The notes below the pieces were generated by a model. The model did no database searches. It had not been told where the DNA came from and saw only the letters and a program-made list of their open reading frames with translations. 55,130 bases of DNA, from positions 1-55,130 of the forward strand of contig JAFZKP010000015.1 in NCBI GenBank assembly GCA_017553625.1, written 5' to 3'. The translations under genes and the position numbers were made by a program. The DNA comes from Bacteroidales bacterium (lineage in GTDB: Bacteria > Bacteroidota > Bacteroidia > Bacteroidales > F082). This document shows, piece by piece, positions 27,281-35,690 of the stretch. Every line of letters starts with the position of its first letter. The stretch's first letter is position 1.

Positions 27281-28263
27281 AATCTGTCTGTAAGTTCTTT
27301 TATTTCAATAAAATTCGCGCAGTTGAAATGACCTTTAGGACATTCTTTATAACCATGCAGGCCGCACGGACGGCATTTCAGGTTACGGTTCTCCTCCACC
27401 ACTACCGAGTCGTCTGAAAGCGGACCGAAGCCGAAATCGGTTACTGTGGAGCAGAAGACAGCGGTAATCGGGGCGTTTTGCGAGCTCGCGAGATGCATTG
27501 GCGACGAGTCGCATACAAAATTCATCGCAGCGTCACGCATCAGGGCAGCCGACTCCAAAAGGTTGAGATGACCCGCAAGGCTCTCGATATGCTTGTTCGG
27601 CACCTGAGCTATGATGCGGTCGCAAGTCTGGTTGTCTTCCATTCCGCCAAGGAGATATACCTTCAAATCATCAGGAACGAGCCTCAAGAAATGAACCCAA
27701 CGGTCTTCCGGGAACTGCTTTGTAAACCATAAAGAGCATGGAGCCACACAAATATATCTGTCTGATTTATAATGCTTTACCTTCTCCAATACAGCATCGT
27801 CAGGATACAACACCGGACGTGCCGCCTTGGCATCGGTGATATGCTCAATAAGTTTCTGGTTTCTATCCACTTCATGCAAACCATGCACGCCAATCTCATG
27901 TTTGATTCTATGAGTAAAGAATCTGCTGAACGGATTCTTGTCGAAACCCGCGGTCTCCTTCGCCTTTCCAAAAGCGGTGACAAAACCTGTGGCAGCATAA
28001 CGTTGCACATTGACAATCATGTCATAACGCTCGGCGCGAATCTTCATCAGATTGGAGATGAGGCTGCTGTATTTATGCCGTTTCTTATCCCAGGTCAACA
28101 CCTTATTTAAATAAGGATGATTTTGGAAAAGGCTCTCATAACCTTTCTTTATCATCATATCTATTTGACTGTCAGGGAAATACGCATGCAATTTCTCCAC
28201 AACTGCCGTTGCAAGAATGACATCGCCAATCGATGCGGTCTGAATAACCAAAAACTTTTTCAT
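27277..28263 (-). CDS. Glycosyltransferase family 9 (heptosyltransferase-like)
   Basis: A 328-residue cytoplasmic GT-B glycosyltransferase of family 9, the ADP-heptose:LPS heptosyltransferase group. Blocks include QTASIGDVILATAVVEKL at the N terminus, VAPCSLWFTKQFPEDRW (nucleotide-binding) near 170, LLGGMEDNQTCDRI and FVCDSSPMHLASSQNAP near 250 with the donor-binding Asp-Ser-(Ser)-Pro-His pattern, and the Cys-rich CRPCGLHGYKECPKGHFNC near the end. It probably adds a sugar to lipopolysaccharide core; donor and acceptor are not predictable. It is the first gene of the operon, driven by a TAATTTTG box, and divergent from the vWA gene. Confidence 0.88.
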   Translation of the reverse strand: MKKFLVIQTASIGDVILATAVVEKLHAYFPDSQIDMMIKKGYESLFQNHPYLNKVLTWDKKRHKYSSLISNLMKIRAERYDMIVNVQRYAATGFVTAFGKAKETAGFDKNPFSRFFTHRIKHEIGVHGLHEVDRNQKLIEHITDAKAARPVLYPDDAVLEKVKHYKSDRYICVAPCSLWFTKQFPEDRWVHFLRLVPDDLKVYLLGGMEDNQTCDRIIAQVPNKHIESLAGHLNLLESAALMRDAAMNFVCDSSPMHLASSQNAPITAVFCSTVTDFGFGPLSDDSVVVEENRNLKCRPCGLHGYKECPKGHFNCANFIEIKELTDRL

Positions 28264-28280
28264 AACATTAAAATAAGCTA

Positions 28281-28288
28281 CAAAATTA
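28281..28288 (-). promoter_or_regulatory. -7 promoter box of the GT9-TsaC-S41 operon
   Basis: TAATTTTG on the minus strand, 18 bases before the GT9 ATG. No -33 match at the usual spacing. Confidence 0.5.
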
Positions 28289-28321
28289 AGAATTTAACTC
28301 GCAACATTGAACAAAAATCAT

Positions 28322-28329
28322 TATTTTTG
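28322..28329 (+). promoter_or_regulatory. -7 promoter box of the vWA-slyD-queA operon
   Basis: TATTTTTG matches TAnnTTTG. It lies downstream of the TTG that would open the longest reading frame, so the ATG at 28352 is the likely start. It is divergent from the GT9 promoter, 33 bp away. Confidence 0.55.
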
Positions 28330-28351
28330 CAAAAATTTTTTCTTTTCAGAT

Positions 28352-30448
28352 ATGTGGTTGATTATAATCGCATTAGCGATAGGTTTGATATATGCTTCGC
28401 TGCTGTATTTGTTTTCGAAAAAATACGGCAAAGGGCTGACGGCGTTATTGTTCGCGTTGAGGACAATAGTTGTAGCCACCATCCTGATGCTATTCATCAA
28501 TCCGTATATCAAGCAGAGAATCAACAAGATAGAGCAGCCGATCATAGTATTCGCGCAAGATAACTCGGAATCAATAGTTTTGACAAAAGACTCGGTCTTT
28601 TACAAAGAAAAATATCCAAAACTGATTGATTCGATTGCAAATGAGCTGGAAAAGGAATACGATGTTGAAACCGTTCTTTTTGATGGAGGATTTCTCACTG
28701 CGTTCGAAATGACGCATACTGGGCAATACACTAATATTTACAACGCTTTGAGCACCATTCAGCGCCAGTATTACAAAAAGAACGTCGGAGCGGTTGTATT
28801 GTTATCTGACGGTATTGTAAATCAAGGTGTTAACCCAGAATTAAACATCGAGAAATACCCTTCCCCGATTTATTCAGTTACGCTTGGCGACACTGTTTCA
28901 TACCCAAGGACGAGCATCTCGGATGTGAAATACAACAAGACCGTCCAGGCGAACATGCTTTTCCCGCTTCGTGTGACAGCCAATGCATTGAATTACAAGG
29001 GAAAAGAGATGAATGTGATGGTAAAAATGGATGGTGTTGAGGTCGAAAACGCCAGTGTTGCCGTCACATCGAACCGGTTCTCGAAAACATTTGATTTCAA
29101 TATCGATTCCGGAGAAGAAGGCACGAAACAGATTGACATCGTTGTTGGTGATAAAACGCGCCGTGTCTTCATCAACGTGACCGACAAAAAACACCGCATC
29201 CTCTGTGTAGCCAAGGCTCCGCATCCCGACATCGCCGCGATAAAATCGGCATTGGACGACCATTTTGAATTTGAAACATGTTATTTTAACGAAAACAACA
29301 ATGAAAACGATGTAAAGACGCGTTTAATCGCGTCTCTACACGACCAAGATTTGGTGATTTTGCATCAATTATATGTACAGGCAAATGATGATTTGAGGGC
29401 AAATAATGATTTGAGGGCAAATAATGATTTGCCCCTACCGAAAATGATGATTATCGGTCCGGGCACAGATTTCGACGCGTTTAACCAATCGCAGAAAATG
29501 GTGACGATAAAACATGGTGCGACAAACACCAATCTTGACGTCCGCGGGCGTTTCAACAACGGCTTCGGACTGTTCACGATAAATTCTGACATAAAAAACG
29601 AGATACAATCGTATCCGCCGCTGTCGTTACCGCATTCGGAAATAACGTTCAACACCCAGCACAACGAGCTTTTGCGCATGGAAATCATGGACTTGGAAAC
29701 TCCCTACCCTCTCATGGCATTCGCCAACGACAATGACGGAAACAAAAACGCATTCATCTTCGGGACAGGCTGCTGGCGTTGGAAACTCTACGAATATTAT
29801 CATCACAAAAACCATGACGGCTTCAACGAGATTATCAATAAGACGATAAAATATCTTCTAACAGAAAAGGATAAAGAATTGACTGTCAACCACAAAGACA
29901 ATTATCTCAACACAGAAAACATCAATATCTCGGCAGAATTGAGGAATCCGAGCATGGAATTGGTGAATGAACCAGATTTGTATATCACAATCACGCAAAA
30001 AAACACGAGTAAAGATGCGATTAATCGCGTCTCTACGATAGCATCATCATACGATTATGTGTTTTCAAAAGGGGAAAACAATTACAATCTGAACATTGGC
30101 ATGCTTCCTGAAGGCATCTACAAATACCACGCAAACGCTTCGCTTGGCGGCATCGAATACAACGCCGACGGCACCTTCACGGTGGAGGCAACAGGCATCG
30201 AGGCACAAGACCTCACAGCCGACATCGAAAGGATGCGCTCTTTGGCATCGCAGACAGGTGGCAGACATTATTATATCACTGAAATACAGCAACTTACAAG
30301 AGACTTACAAAAAGACGAGAGAATAACATCCATTTCAAGGCAAGAAACACGCTATGACGATTTGATAAATCTCAAGTGGTTGTTTTTCAGCATTTTAGCA
30401 TTGATAACGACGGAATGGCTGTTAAGAAAAATATTTGGAATTTATTAA
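28352..30448 (+). CDS. Membrane-anchored von Willebrand factor A domain protein carrying palindromic insertions
   Basis: About 698 residues. Two N-terminal membrane helices (LIIIALAIGLIYASLLYL and LFALRTIVVATILMLFI), then a vWA domain with MIDAS motif DNSES and the VVLLSDGIVNQG strand, an Ig-like periplasmic region, and a C-terminal membrane helix (LKWLFFSILALITTEWLL). It resembles Bacteroidota vWA proteins often compared with glutamine amidotransferase-like membrane proteins; function unknown. Three repeat insertions are read through in frame: 29312-29339 (VKTRLIASL), 29375-29438 (three QANDDL/RANNDL units) and 30009-30036 (SKDAINRVST). The first and third copies of the same palindrome are read in different frames, so they encode unrelated peptides. 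Start chosen at ATG 28352; a TTG at 28307 lies before the promoter box. Confidence 0.85.
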   Translation: MWLIIIALAIGLIYASLLYLFSKKYGKGLTALLFALRTIVVATILMLFINPYIKQRINKIEQPIIVFAQDNSESIVLTKDSVFYKEKYPKLIDSIANELEKEYDVETVLFDGGFLTAFEMTHTGQYTNIYNALSTIQRQYYKKNVGAVVLLSDGIVNQGVNPELNIEKYPSPIYSVTLGDTVSYPRTSISDVKYNKTVQANMLFPLRVTANALNYKGKEMNVMVKMDGVEVENASVAVTSNRFSKTFDFNIDSGEEGTKQIDIVVGDKTRRVFINVTDKKHRILCVAKAPHPDIAAIKSALDDHFEFETCYFNENNNENDVKTRLIASLHDQDLVILHQLYVQANDDLRANNDLRANNDLPLPKMMIIGPGTDFDAFNQSQKMVTIKHGATNTNLDVRGRFNNGFGLFTINSDIKNEIQSYPPLSLPHSEITFNTQHNELLRMEIMDLETPYPLMAFANDNDGNKNAFIFGTGCWRWKLYEYYHHKNHDGFNEIINKTIKYLLTEKDKELTVNHKDNYLNTENINISAELRNPSMELVNEPDLYITITQKNTSKDAINRVSTIASSYDYVFSKGENNYNLNIGMLPEGIYKYHANASLGGIEYNADGTFTVEATGIEAQDLTADIERMRSLASQTGGRHYYITEIQQLTRDLQKDERITSISRQETRYDDLINLKWLFFSILALITTEWLLRKIFGIY
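29312..29339. repeat. 28-bp palindrome inside the vWA gene (copy 1)
   Basis: Arms GTAAAGACGCG and CGCGTCTCTAC (one mismatch) around TTTAAT. Read in frame as VKTRLIASL. Confidence 0.9.
29375..29438. repeat. Expanded palindromic element inside the vWA gene
   Basis: The outer ends are GTACAGGC and GCCCCTAC. Between them the unit GGCAAATAATGATTTG(AG) occurs three times in tandem, at 18-bp spacing. It encodes ANDDLR, ANNDLR, ANNDLP. It looks like a GTAGGGGCAAAT...ATTTGCCCCTAC element whose centre has been tandemly copied. Confidence 0.85.
30009..30036. repeat. 28-bp palindrome inside the vWA gene (copy 3)
   Basis: GTAAAGATGCGAT...ATCGCGTCTCTAC; nearly the same sequence as the copy at 29312 but read in another frame as SKDAINRVST. 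Confidence 0.9.
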
Positions 30449-30460
30449 ACACATTTTATC

Positions 30461-30997
30461 ATGAAAGTAGCAAACAATACTGTTGTAACATTGACTTACA
30501 CGTTGCACAACGACACAAAAGAAGGCGCGGTCATCGACCAGGCCACAAAAGAGAAACCGCTTGAGGGCATTTTCGGACACGGAATGTTCCTGCCTCGTTT
30601 TGAGGAATGTCTGCAAGGTCTCGAGCCGGGCGACACTTTCGGTTTCCACCTCACGCCAGCCGAGGGTTACGGCGAATACAACAACGAGATGGTTTACACC
30701 GTCAAAAAAGACATGTTCCTTGACGAGAAGGGCAATCTCAGCGAGCTTTGCAAAGTCGGCAACACGTTGCAGTTCAACGTTGGTGATGGTGGCATAGTGC
30801 CAGGCACAATTAAAAAAGTAAGTCTGGAACTTGTTGAAATCGACTTCAACCACCAGTTGGCGGGCGTGCCGTTGTATTTTGAGGGCGAGATTTTGAATGT
30901 GCGCGAGCTCAAAGAAGAAGACTTCGGCGGAGGCTGCGGCCATTGCGGTGGCAGCTGTGAAGGAAGCTGCGACAGCGGTTGCGAGGGATGCAAATAA
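30461..30997 (+). CDS. slyD: FKBP-type peptidyl-prolyl isomerase SlyD
   Basis: A 178-residue cytoplasmic SlyD-type protein: FKBP halves at about 1-70 and 125-150 split by the insert-in-flap chaperone domain (about 70-125), and a C-terminal metal-binding tail rich in Cys and His (GGGCGHCGGSCEGSCDSGC, near 155-176). SlyD isomerises prolyl bonds and delivers nickel to hydrogenase or urease maturation in other bacteria. The tail has seven cysteines in CGHCGGSC/CDSGCEGC pairs, so metal binding is expected. It starts 12 bp after the vWA gene and is followed by queA 21 bp later, so the three are probably cotranscribed. Confidence 0.95.
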   Translation: MKVANNTVVTLTYTLHNDTKEGAVIDQATKEKPLEGIFGHGMFLPRFEECLQGLEPGDTFGFHLTPAEGYGEYNNEMVYTVKKDMFLDEKGNLSELCKVGNTLQFNVGDGGIVPGTIKKVSLELVEIDFNHQLAGVPLYFEGEILNVRELKEEDFGGGCGHCGGSCEGSCDSGCEGCK

Positions 30998-31018
30998 AAC
31001 ATTTCGTATCGTTTCGAC

Positions 31019-32251
31019 ATGATTTCCAACGTTCAGAACATCAACATCGCAGAGTACGACTATCCGCTGCCTGATGAGAGGATTGCGAAATATCCGCTTG
31101 CGGAGCGAGACTCGTCAAAGCTCTTGGTGTTGAAAAACAATGAAATATGTGAAGACCATTTCCGTAACATCGGCGATTATCTTCCCGAGAAATCGGTTTT
31201 GGTCTTCAACGAGACGAAAGTGGTTCGTGCGCGTCTTCAGTTTGTGAAGGACTCGGGGGCCGCCATCGAGGTGTTCTGCCTTGAGCCCGTCACTGGCAAC
31301 GGCGACTATCAGCTGGCGTTTACCGCCAGTTCACCTGTCGAATGGCATTGTCTTGTCGGCAATTCACGCCGTTGGAAAGACGGCGCGTTGTCCATGCCGC
31401 TGAATATCAAAGGCAAAGACGTTGTTTTAAAAGCCGAGCGTATTGAGAAGACAGACGCGTACTCCCTTGTGCGTTTCTCATGGGAGCCTTGCGCCATCAG
31501 TTTCGCGGAGGTTCTTGAGGCTGCCGGAGAGATACCGTTGCCGCCGTATCTGCATCGCGAGGCGGAGCCGAGCGATAGGGAGCGTTATCAGACCGTCTTC
31601 GCCAAATATGAAGGATCTGTGGCTGCCCCGACAGCGTCGTTGCATCTCACCAAGCCATTGATAGCCAAGCTCAAAGAGATGGGACACACAATACAGGAAG
31701 TGACGCTCCACGTAGGTGCCGGCACGTTCCGTCCCGTCGCGTCCGACACCATCGGCAAACACGAGATGCACTCGGAATCAATAATAGTGAAACGGCAATG
31801 CATTGAGAATCTGAGAGATAACATTGGGCGGACGATAATTCCCGTTGGAACGACAAGCATGCGCACCATAGAATCGCTGTATTGGATTGGCGTGATGCTT
31901 CTCGAACAAGGCTTTGAAGAACGTAACCTGCATGTAAACCAATGGTTTCCTTACAACGACAGGACGTCGTTGCCTTCAGCGAAAGAAAGCCTGGAAGCCA
32001 TCATAAAATACCTCGACATGTATCATCTCGACGCTCTTCATGCCACCACCGCATTGATGATAGCTCCTTCATGCCCAATTAAAATAACGAAGGCGTTGAT
32101 TACGAATTTCCACCAGCCGAAAAGCACCTTGCTGTTGCTGGTGTCAGCGTTAATCGGCGAGCGTTGGAAAGAGGCGTACAAATATGCCCTTGAGCATGAT
32201 TTCCGGTTTTTGAGCTACGGAGATTCATGCTTGTTTTTACCAAATTTGTAA
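31019..32251 (+). CDS. queA: S-adenosylmethionine:tRNA ribosyltransferase-isomerase
   Basis: A 410-residue QueA, which transfers and isomerises the ribosyl moiety of SAM onto preQ1-modified tRNA to form epoxyqueuosine at wobble position 34. Family blocks are YDYPLPDERIAKYPLAERDSS at the N terminus, VLVFNETKVVRARL, GEIPLPPYLHR, YQTVFAKYEGSVAAPTASLH, LHVGAGTFRPV and the C-terminal TNFHQPKSTLLLLVSALIG. Length is somewhat long compared with the usual ~340-350 residues, as seen in other Bacteroidota QueA. It is the last gene of the plus-strand operon; the nested-hairpin repeat region begins just after its stop. Confidence 0.97.
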   Translation: MISNVQNINIAEYDYPLPDERIAKYPLAERDSSKLLVLKNNEICEDHFRNIGDYLPEKSVLVFNETKVVRARLQFVKDSGAAIEVFCLEPVTGNGDYQLAFTASSPVEWHCLVGNSRRWKDGALSMPLNIKGKDVVLKAERIEKTDAYSLVRFSWEPCAISFAEVLEAAGEIPLPPYLHREAEPSDRERYQTVFAKYEGSVAAPTASLHLTKPLIAKLKEMGHTIQEVTLHVGAGTFRPVASDTIGKHEMHSESIIVKRQCIENLRDNIGRTIIPVGTTSMRTIESLYWIGVMLLEQGFEERNLHVNQWFPYNDRTSLPSAKESLEAIIKYLDMYHLDALHATTALMIAPSCPIKITKALITNFHQPKSTLLLLVSALIGERWKEAYKYALEHDFRFLSYGDSCLFLPNL

Positions 32252-32348
32252 AAATGAGCAGCCTTCGGCTGAATGTGGCTCCCTTCGGTCGCAATGTGAG
32301 GCAAAGCCTCCACATTTCGCATAGCGACACATTCTGCGAAGCAGCTGA
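32252..32348. repeat. Nested-hairpin intergenic repeat (copy 2), convergent gene end
   Basis: CAGCCTTCGGCTG, GCTCCCTTCGGTCGC, GAGGCAAAGCCTC, TCGCATAGCGA and CTGCGAAGCAG hairpins are interleaved with AATGTG and CACATT. The central TGAGGCAAAGCCTCCACATT is identical to that at 12974-13096. It fills the whole gap between the convergent queA and polyprenyl synthase genes and may act as a bidirectional terminator, though there is no T-tract. Confidence 0.7.
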
Positions 32349-33323
32349 TTATTTAATTCTATTATAAAGGTAATCGGCGTAGTTTCTCAAAACCGTCTTG
32401 TTTTCCTCTGGAACATCTATTTTATCAAGGTGTTTCAGAGAATTTTTATAGTAGTCTGTCATGAGATTTGCAACAATCTCCCTAACATTGTACTTGGCGA
32501 AGATGTCAAGAACCGCTTTCATTTTTTTGTCGTCACGACCCTTAGGCATTGAGAAATAATCACTTAAGAGCTTCTTGTCTTCAGGAGTCGCGAGTTCCAA
32601 AGCCTTGAGATAAAGATACGTTTTTTTATTGTCGGCAATGTCACCCCCAGGCATTTTGCCAAAGACTTTCACGTCGCCATAGCAGTCGAACAAGTCATCT
32701 TGAAGCTGGAACGCCAGACCGAGGTCTATGCCAAAGTCGTAAACCGCCTGTTTGTCAGACTCTTTTGCACCAGCGACGATAGCGCCGATTTTCAAGACAG
32801 AGCCAAGAAGAACAGCTGTCTTCAGACGAATCATCTCAATATATTCATCAAGGGTGACATCATCACGGGTCTCAAAATTCAAATCATATTGCTGGCCTTC
32901 ACAAACCTCAAGAGCAACCTTGCAAAGCTCGGCGAGAATGTCTTGCGAATATAACTTATTAGTACTCAATGCATATTGAAAAGCCTTGATAAGCATGGTG
33001 TCGCCGGAAAGCAGTGCAATATTTGAATTCCATTTATGATAAACCGTTTCAAGACCGCGACGCAGAGGAGCCTCATCCATGATGTCATCGTGAAGCAGCG
33101 TGAAATTGTGGAAAATCTCAGCTGCCACAGCAGGAGTCAGACAAGTCTGGATGTCGCCGCCAAACATCTCGCACGAAAGAAGCGCAAGGGTCGGGCGCAT
33201 GCGTTTTCCTTTCTGGCTCATCGTATAGTCGATGGGAGCGTACAACTCGGTCGGGACTCCCATAAAATCCTGTGAATCAATGAATTTAGTTATCAGTTCT
33301 TGAATTTTATCAACAGATGTCAT
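32349..33323 (-). CDS. Polyprenyl (geranylgeranyl/octaprenyl-type) diphosphate synthase
   Basis: A 324-residue trans-isoprenyl diphosphate synthase. The first aspartate-rich motif DDIMDEAPLRRG is near 78 and the second DDLFDCYGD near 208, with GKRMRPTLALL at the N-terminal substrate site. It condenses IPP onto allylic diphosphates to make a quinone side chain or other polyprenyl precursor; chain length cannot be fixed from the sequence. Its ATG overlaps the TGA of the RND transporter (ATGA), so it is the second gene of a two-gene operon. Confidence 0.92.
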   Translation of the reverse strand: MTSVDKIQELITKFIDSQDFMGVPTELYAPIDYTMSQKGKRMRPTLALLSCEMFGGDIQTCLTPAVAAEIFHNFTLLHDDIMDEAPLRRGLETVYHKWNSNIALLSGDTMLIKAFQYALSTNKLYSQDILAELCKVALEVCEGQQYDLNFETRDDVTLDEYIEMIRLKTAVLLGSVLKIGAIVAGAKESDKQAVYDFGIDLGLAFQLQDDLFDCYGDVKVFGKMPGGDIADNKKTYLYLKALELATPEDKKLLSDYFSMPKGRDDKKMKAVLDIFAKYNVREIVANLMTDYYKNSLKHLDKIDVPEENKTVLRNYADYLYNRIK

Positions 33324-35623
33324 ATCTTTTTCCTATTAAATGTCAAAACCAAAGCAGGAAGCACTAAAACATTGGTTATCAATGCAATAAGTAAAGTAAA
33401 CGGCACAAGGAAACCAACGATTTTTGTTCCGCCGAACGATGAGAAGGCAAAAATCAGGAAGCCACAGATGAGGATGCTGGCAGAATAAATCATGCTCGGA
33501 CCCGTCTCCAAAACTGCCGCCATCACCGATTTCTTTATGTCTTTATTGTTAACTTTCATTTGAAGCCTGTAGCGCGCAAGGTAATGAATGGTGTTGTCGA
33601 CGCTGATTCCAAGCGCGATGCTGAACACCAGAATCGTCGACATTTTCAGCGGGATACCGCAGATTCCCATGACACCTGCCGTGAAAAACAAAGGTATCAG
33701 ATTGGGTATCAATGAGATGACAACCATTTTGAAGTTATGGAACGTAATCACCATGAGCAGAGCAATCACGATGAACGCCAGCACAAGCGAATATGACAGG
33801 TTTTTGATAAGATAGTTTGTGCCTTGCAGCGTCACCATTGAACTACCCGTCATGACGACATCGTATTTCTCTTTCGGGAAAATGCTGTTTATTTTAGGTT
33901 GCAGCGACCTGCTGATGCTGTCGATTTTCGGTGTCGTGACGTTTGCCATCTGCACTGAAATTCTTGTGCATCGCATGTCTTTATCGACATATTGTGTGAC
34001 AATCTCCGGCAGCTCCCCGCCTTTCGTATCAGGCATGTATTTCATGATAAAGCCGAACTCATTGTTATTAGGCACCTTATATTGGTCGCGTTTGCCGTTG
34101 TAGAAGCCCTGACGTGCGAATTTCACCACTTCGGCAATCGACAAAGGCGCGCTAAACTCCTGATACACAGACAAAGTGTCCTGAAGCTGCTGAATCTTAC
34201 GGATAAACGAGGCGTTCATTATGCCTTTCGGCTTCCTCGTGTCGACAGATATTTCAAAAGGCATCACGCCGCCGACATTTTCCTCAAAAAACATAATGTC
34301 TTTATAAAGTTTGTCGTTCTTGGCAATGTCATCGACAACACGACCCGACGTCGACATTCTCGTGGCACTCCACCCGCACAGAAGCAGGAGCGTGCACAAA
34401 ACAGCATAAATGTATCTGCGACGGGTCATCACAATGCCTGAAACCTTCGCCACAATGGTGTTTATGTTACCGTTTTCAAGATAATTGGTATTCTTTTCGC
34501 TCGGTTTTTTCTGATAGCTGAAAAATGTCGGAAGCAACACCATTGTCAACACGTAAGTCAGCATGATACAGACACTTGCAAGGATTCCAAACGGTACGAG
34601 CAACACGTTTCGCGTGATGATGAAAGATGCGAAACTAACAGCTGTTGTCGTGTTGGTCAGGAAATTCGCAGGTCCGATGCGCATCACCACGTTTTTCAAC
34701 GCCTGCATCTTGTCTTTGCAGATGTTATACTCGCGATGATATTTGTTCAGCATGAAAATGGAATTTTCCACCCCGATAATAATCAGCAATGGCGGAAGAA
34801 CTCCTGTAAGAATGGTGACATCGAAATTAAGCAGCACCATGATTCCAAACATGTAAACCACTGATATCAAGACAATTGCGATGACAGACACCAGCACTCG
34901 CCATGAACGGAAAAACATGTAAAGTATCAACCCTGCCACAACAATAGAGAGGAGACTGAAACCAAGGATTTCCTTCACCATCTTTTGAGTAGTAATCTCG
35001 CGAATATATGGCATTCCTGAGAGTCTCATCTCAACGTTGTGAGCCTTACCATATTGATTTACAATGGTTCTGAGCTCCGAAATCATTTTCGGACGCTTCT
35101 TCGACGCCACATAGTCATTGTCGACGGTAACGACCATCATCGAAGCACTTGTCTCCGTGTTGAAAAGAAGCCCGTCGTACATGGCGAGGCTCATGATTTC
35201 ATCTTTTATCGCATCAACCTCTTCCTGCGTTCCAGGGCGATGTTTCACAACCTTCACAAGCTCGAATTTCTTGATGCTGTCGTTCTTTTTCAGATTGTAA
35301 ATCCTTGATACCGAGAGACATTCGTTGATACCTTCGATATTTTTTATATTTTCGCAAAGATCATAATAATCGAGAAAATGGTCAAGTGTAAAGAGGTTTT
35401 CATCTTTCATTCCGATAAAAATGGAGCGTCCGTCTTGCCCATATTTTTCAAGGAACTGACGATAAACAACCATCGTGGAGTCGTTATCAGGCAGGGTACT
35501 GGCAATGTTATGACCCATTTTAAGCCCAAACATCTTCATTCCTAAAAAAACCAATAGAATTGAGACAATAATCAGGTTCGGAATACGATATTTCAGTATA
35601 TAATCAGCTATTTTATCCCACAT
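33320..35623 (-). CDS. RND/MMPL-family transporter
   Basis: A 767-residue inner-membrane protein with the twofold RND layout: TM1 (LIIVSILLVFLGMKMFGL), a periplasmic loop of ~170 residues, five helices ending near LTYVLTMVLLPTFF, then TM7 (YIYAVLCTLLLLCG), a second loop and five helices including VFSIALGISVDNTIHYLARY and the closing TLLIALITNVLVLPALVL. The sterol-sensing-like pattern GVENSIFMLNKYHRE and ISVDNTIHYLARY mark the MMPL/HpnN/YdfJ group, which move lipids or hydrophobic compounds. Coupling to a prenyl synthase gene suggests a lipid or isoprenoid substrate; this is inference. Confidence 0.9.
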   Translation of the reverse strand: MWDKIADYILKYRIPNLIIVSILLVFLGMKMFGLKMGHNIASTLPDNDSTMVVYRQFLEKYGQDGRSIFIGMKDENLFTLDHFLDYYDLCENIKNIEGINECLSVSRIYNLKKNDSIKKFELVKVVKHRPGTQEEVDAIKDEIMSLAMYDGLLFNTETSASMMVVTVDNDYVASKKRPKMISELRTIVNQYGKAHNVEMRLSGMPYIREITTQKMVKEILGFSLLSIVVAGLILYMFFRSWRVLVSVIAIVLISVVYMFGIMVLLNFDVTILTGVLPPLLIIIGVENSIFMLNKYHREYNICKDKMQALKNVVMRIGPANFLTNTTTAVSFASFIITRNVLLVPFGILASVCIMLTYVLTMVLLPTFFSYQKKPSEKNTNYLENGNINTIVAKVSGIVMTRRRYIYAVLCTLLLLCGWSATRMSTSGRVVDDIAKNDKLYKDIMFFEENVGGVMPFEISVDTRKPKGIMNASFIRKIQQLQDTLSVYQEFSAPLSIAEVVKFARQGFYNGKRDQYKVPNNNEFGFIMKYMPDTKGGELPEIVTQYVDKDMRCTRISVQMANVTTPKIDSISRSLQPKINSIFPKEKYDVVMTGSSMVTLQGTNYLIKNLSYSLVLAFIVIALLMVITFHNFKMVVISLIPNLIPLFFTAGVMGICGIPLKMSTILVFSIALGISVDNTIHYLARYRLQMKVNNKDIKKSVMAAVLETGPSMIYSASILICGFLIFAFSSFGGTKIVGFLVPFTLLIALITNVLVLPALVLTFNRKKI

Positions 35624-35643
35624 AAAATCAATTTAAGAAGTCG

Positions 35644-35651
35644 CAAAGATA
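35644..35651 (-). promoter_or_regulatory. -7 promoter box of the RND/prenyl synthase operon
   Basis: TATCTTTG on the minus strand, 20 bases before the RND ATG. Confidence 0.5.
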
Positions 35652-35690
35652 CGAATTTTGACAAGAAGATTGAAAAATGACAAAAGATTT

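Noticed and set aside
28307-28351. Start of the vWA gene at TTG 28307
   Set aside because: It would place the promoter box inside the coding region; ATG 28352 begins the membrane helix directly.
29375-29438. CRISPR-like direct repeats
   Set aside because: Three 18-bp units without unique spacers, inside a gene; an expanded palindrome, not a CRISPR.
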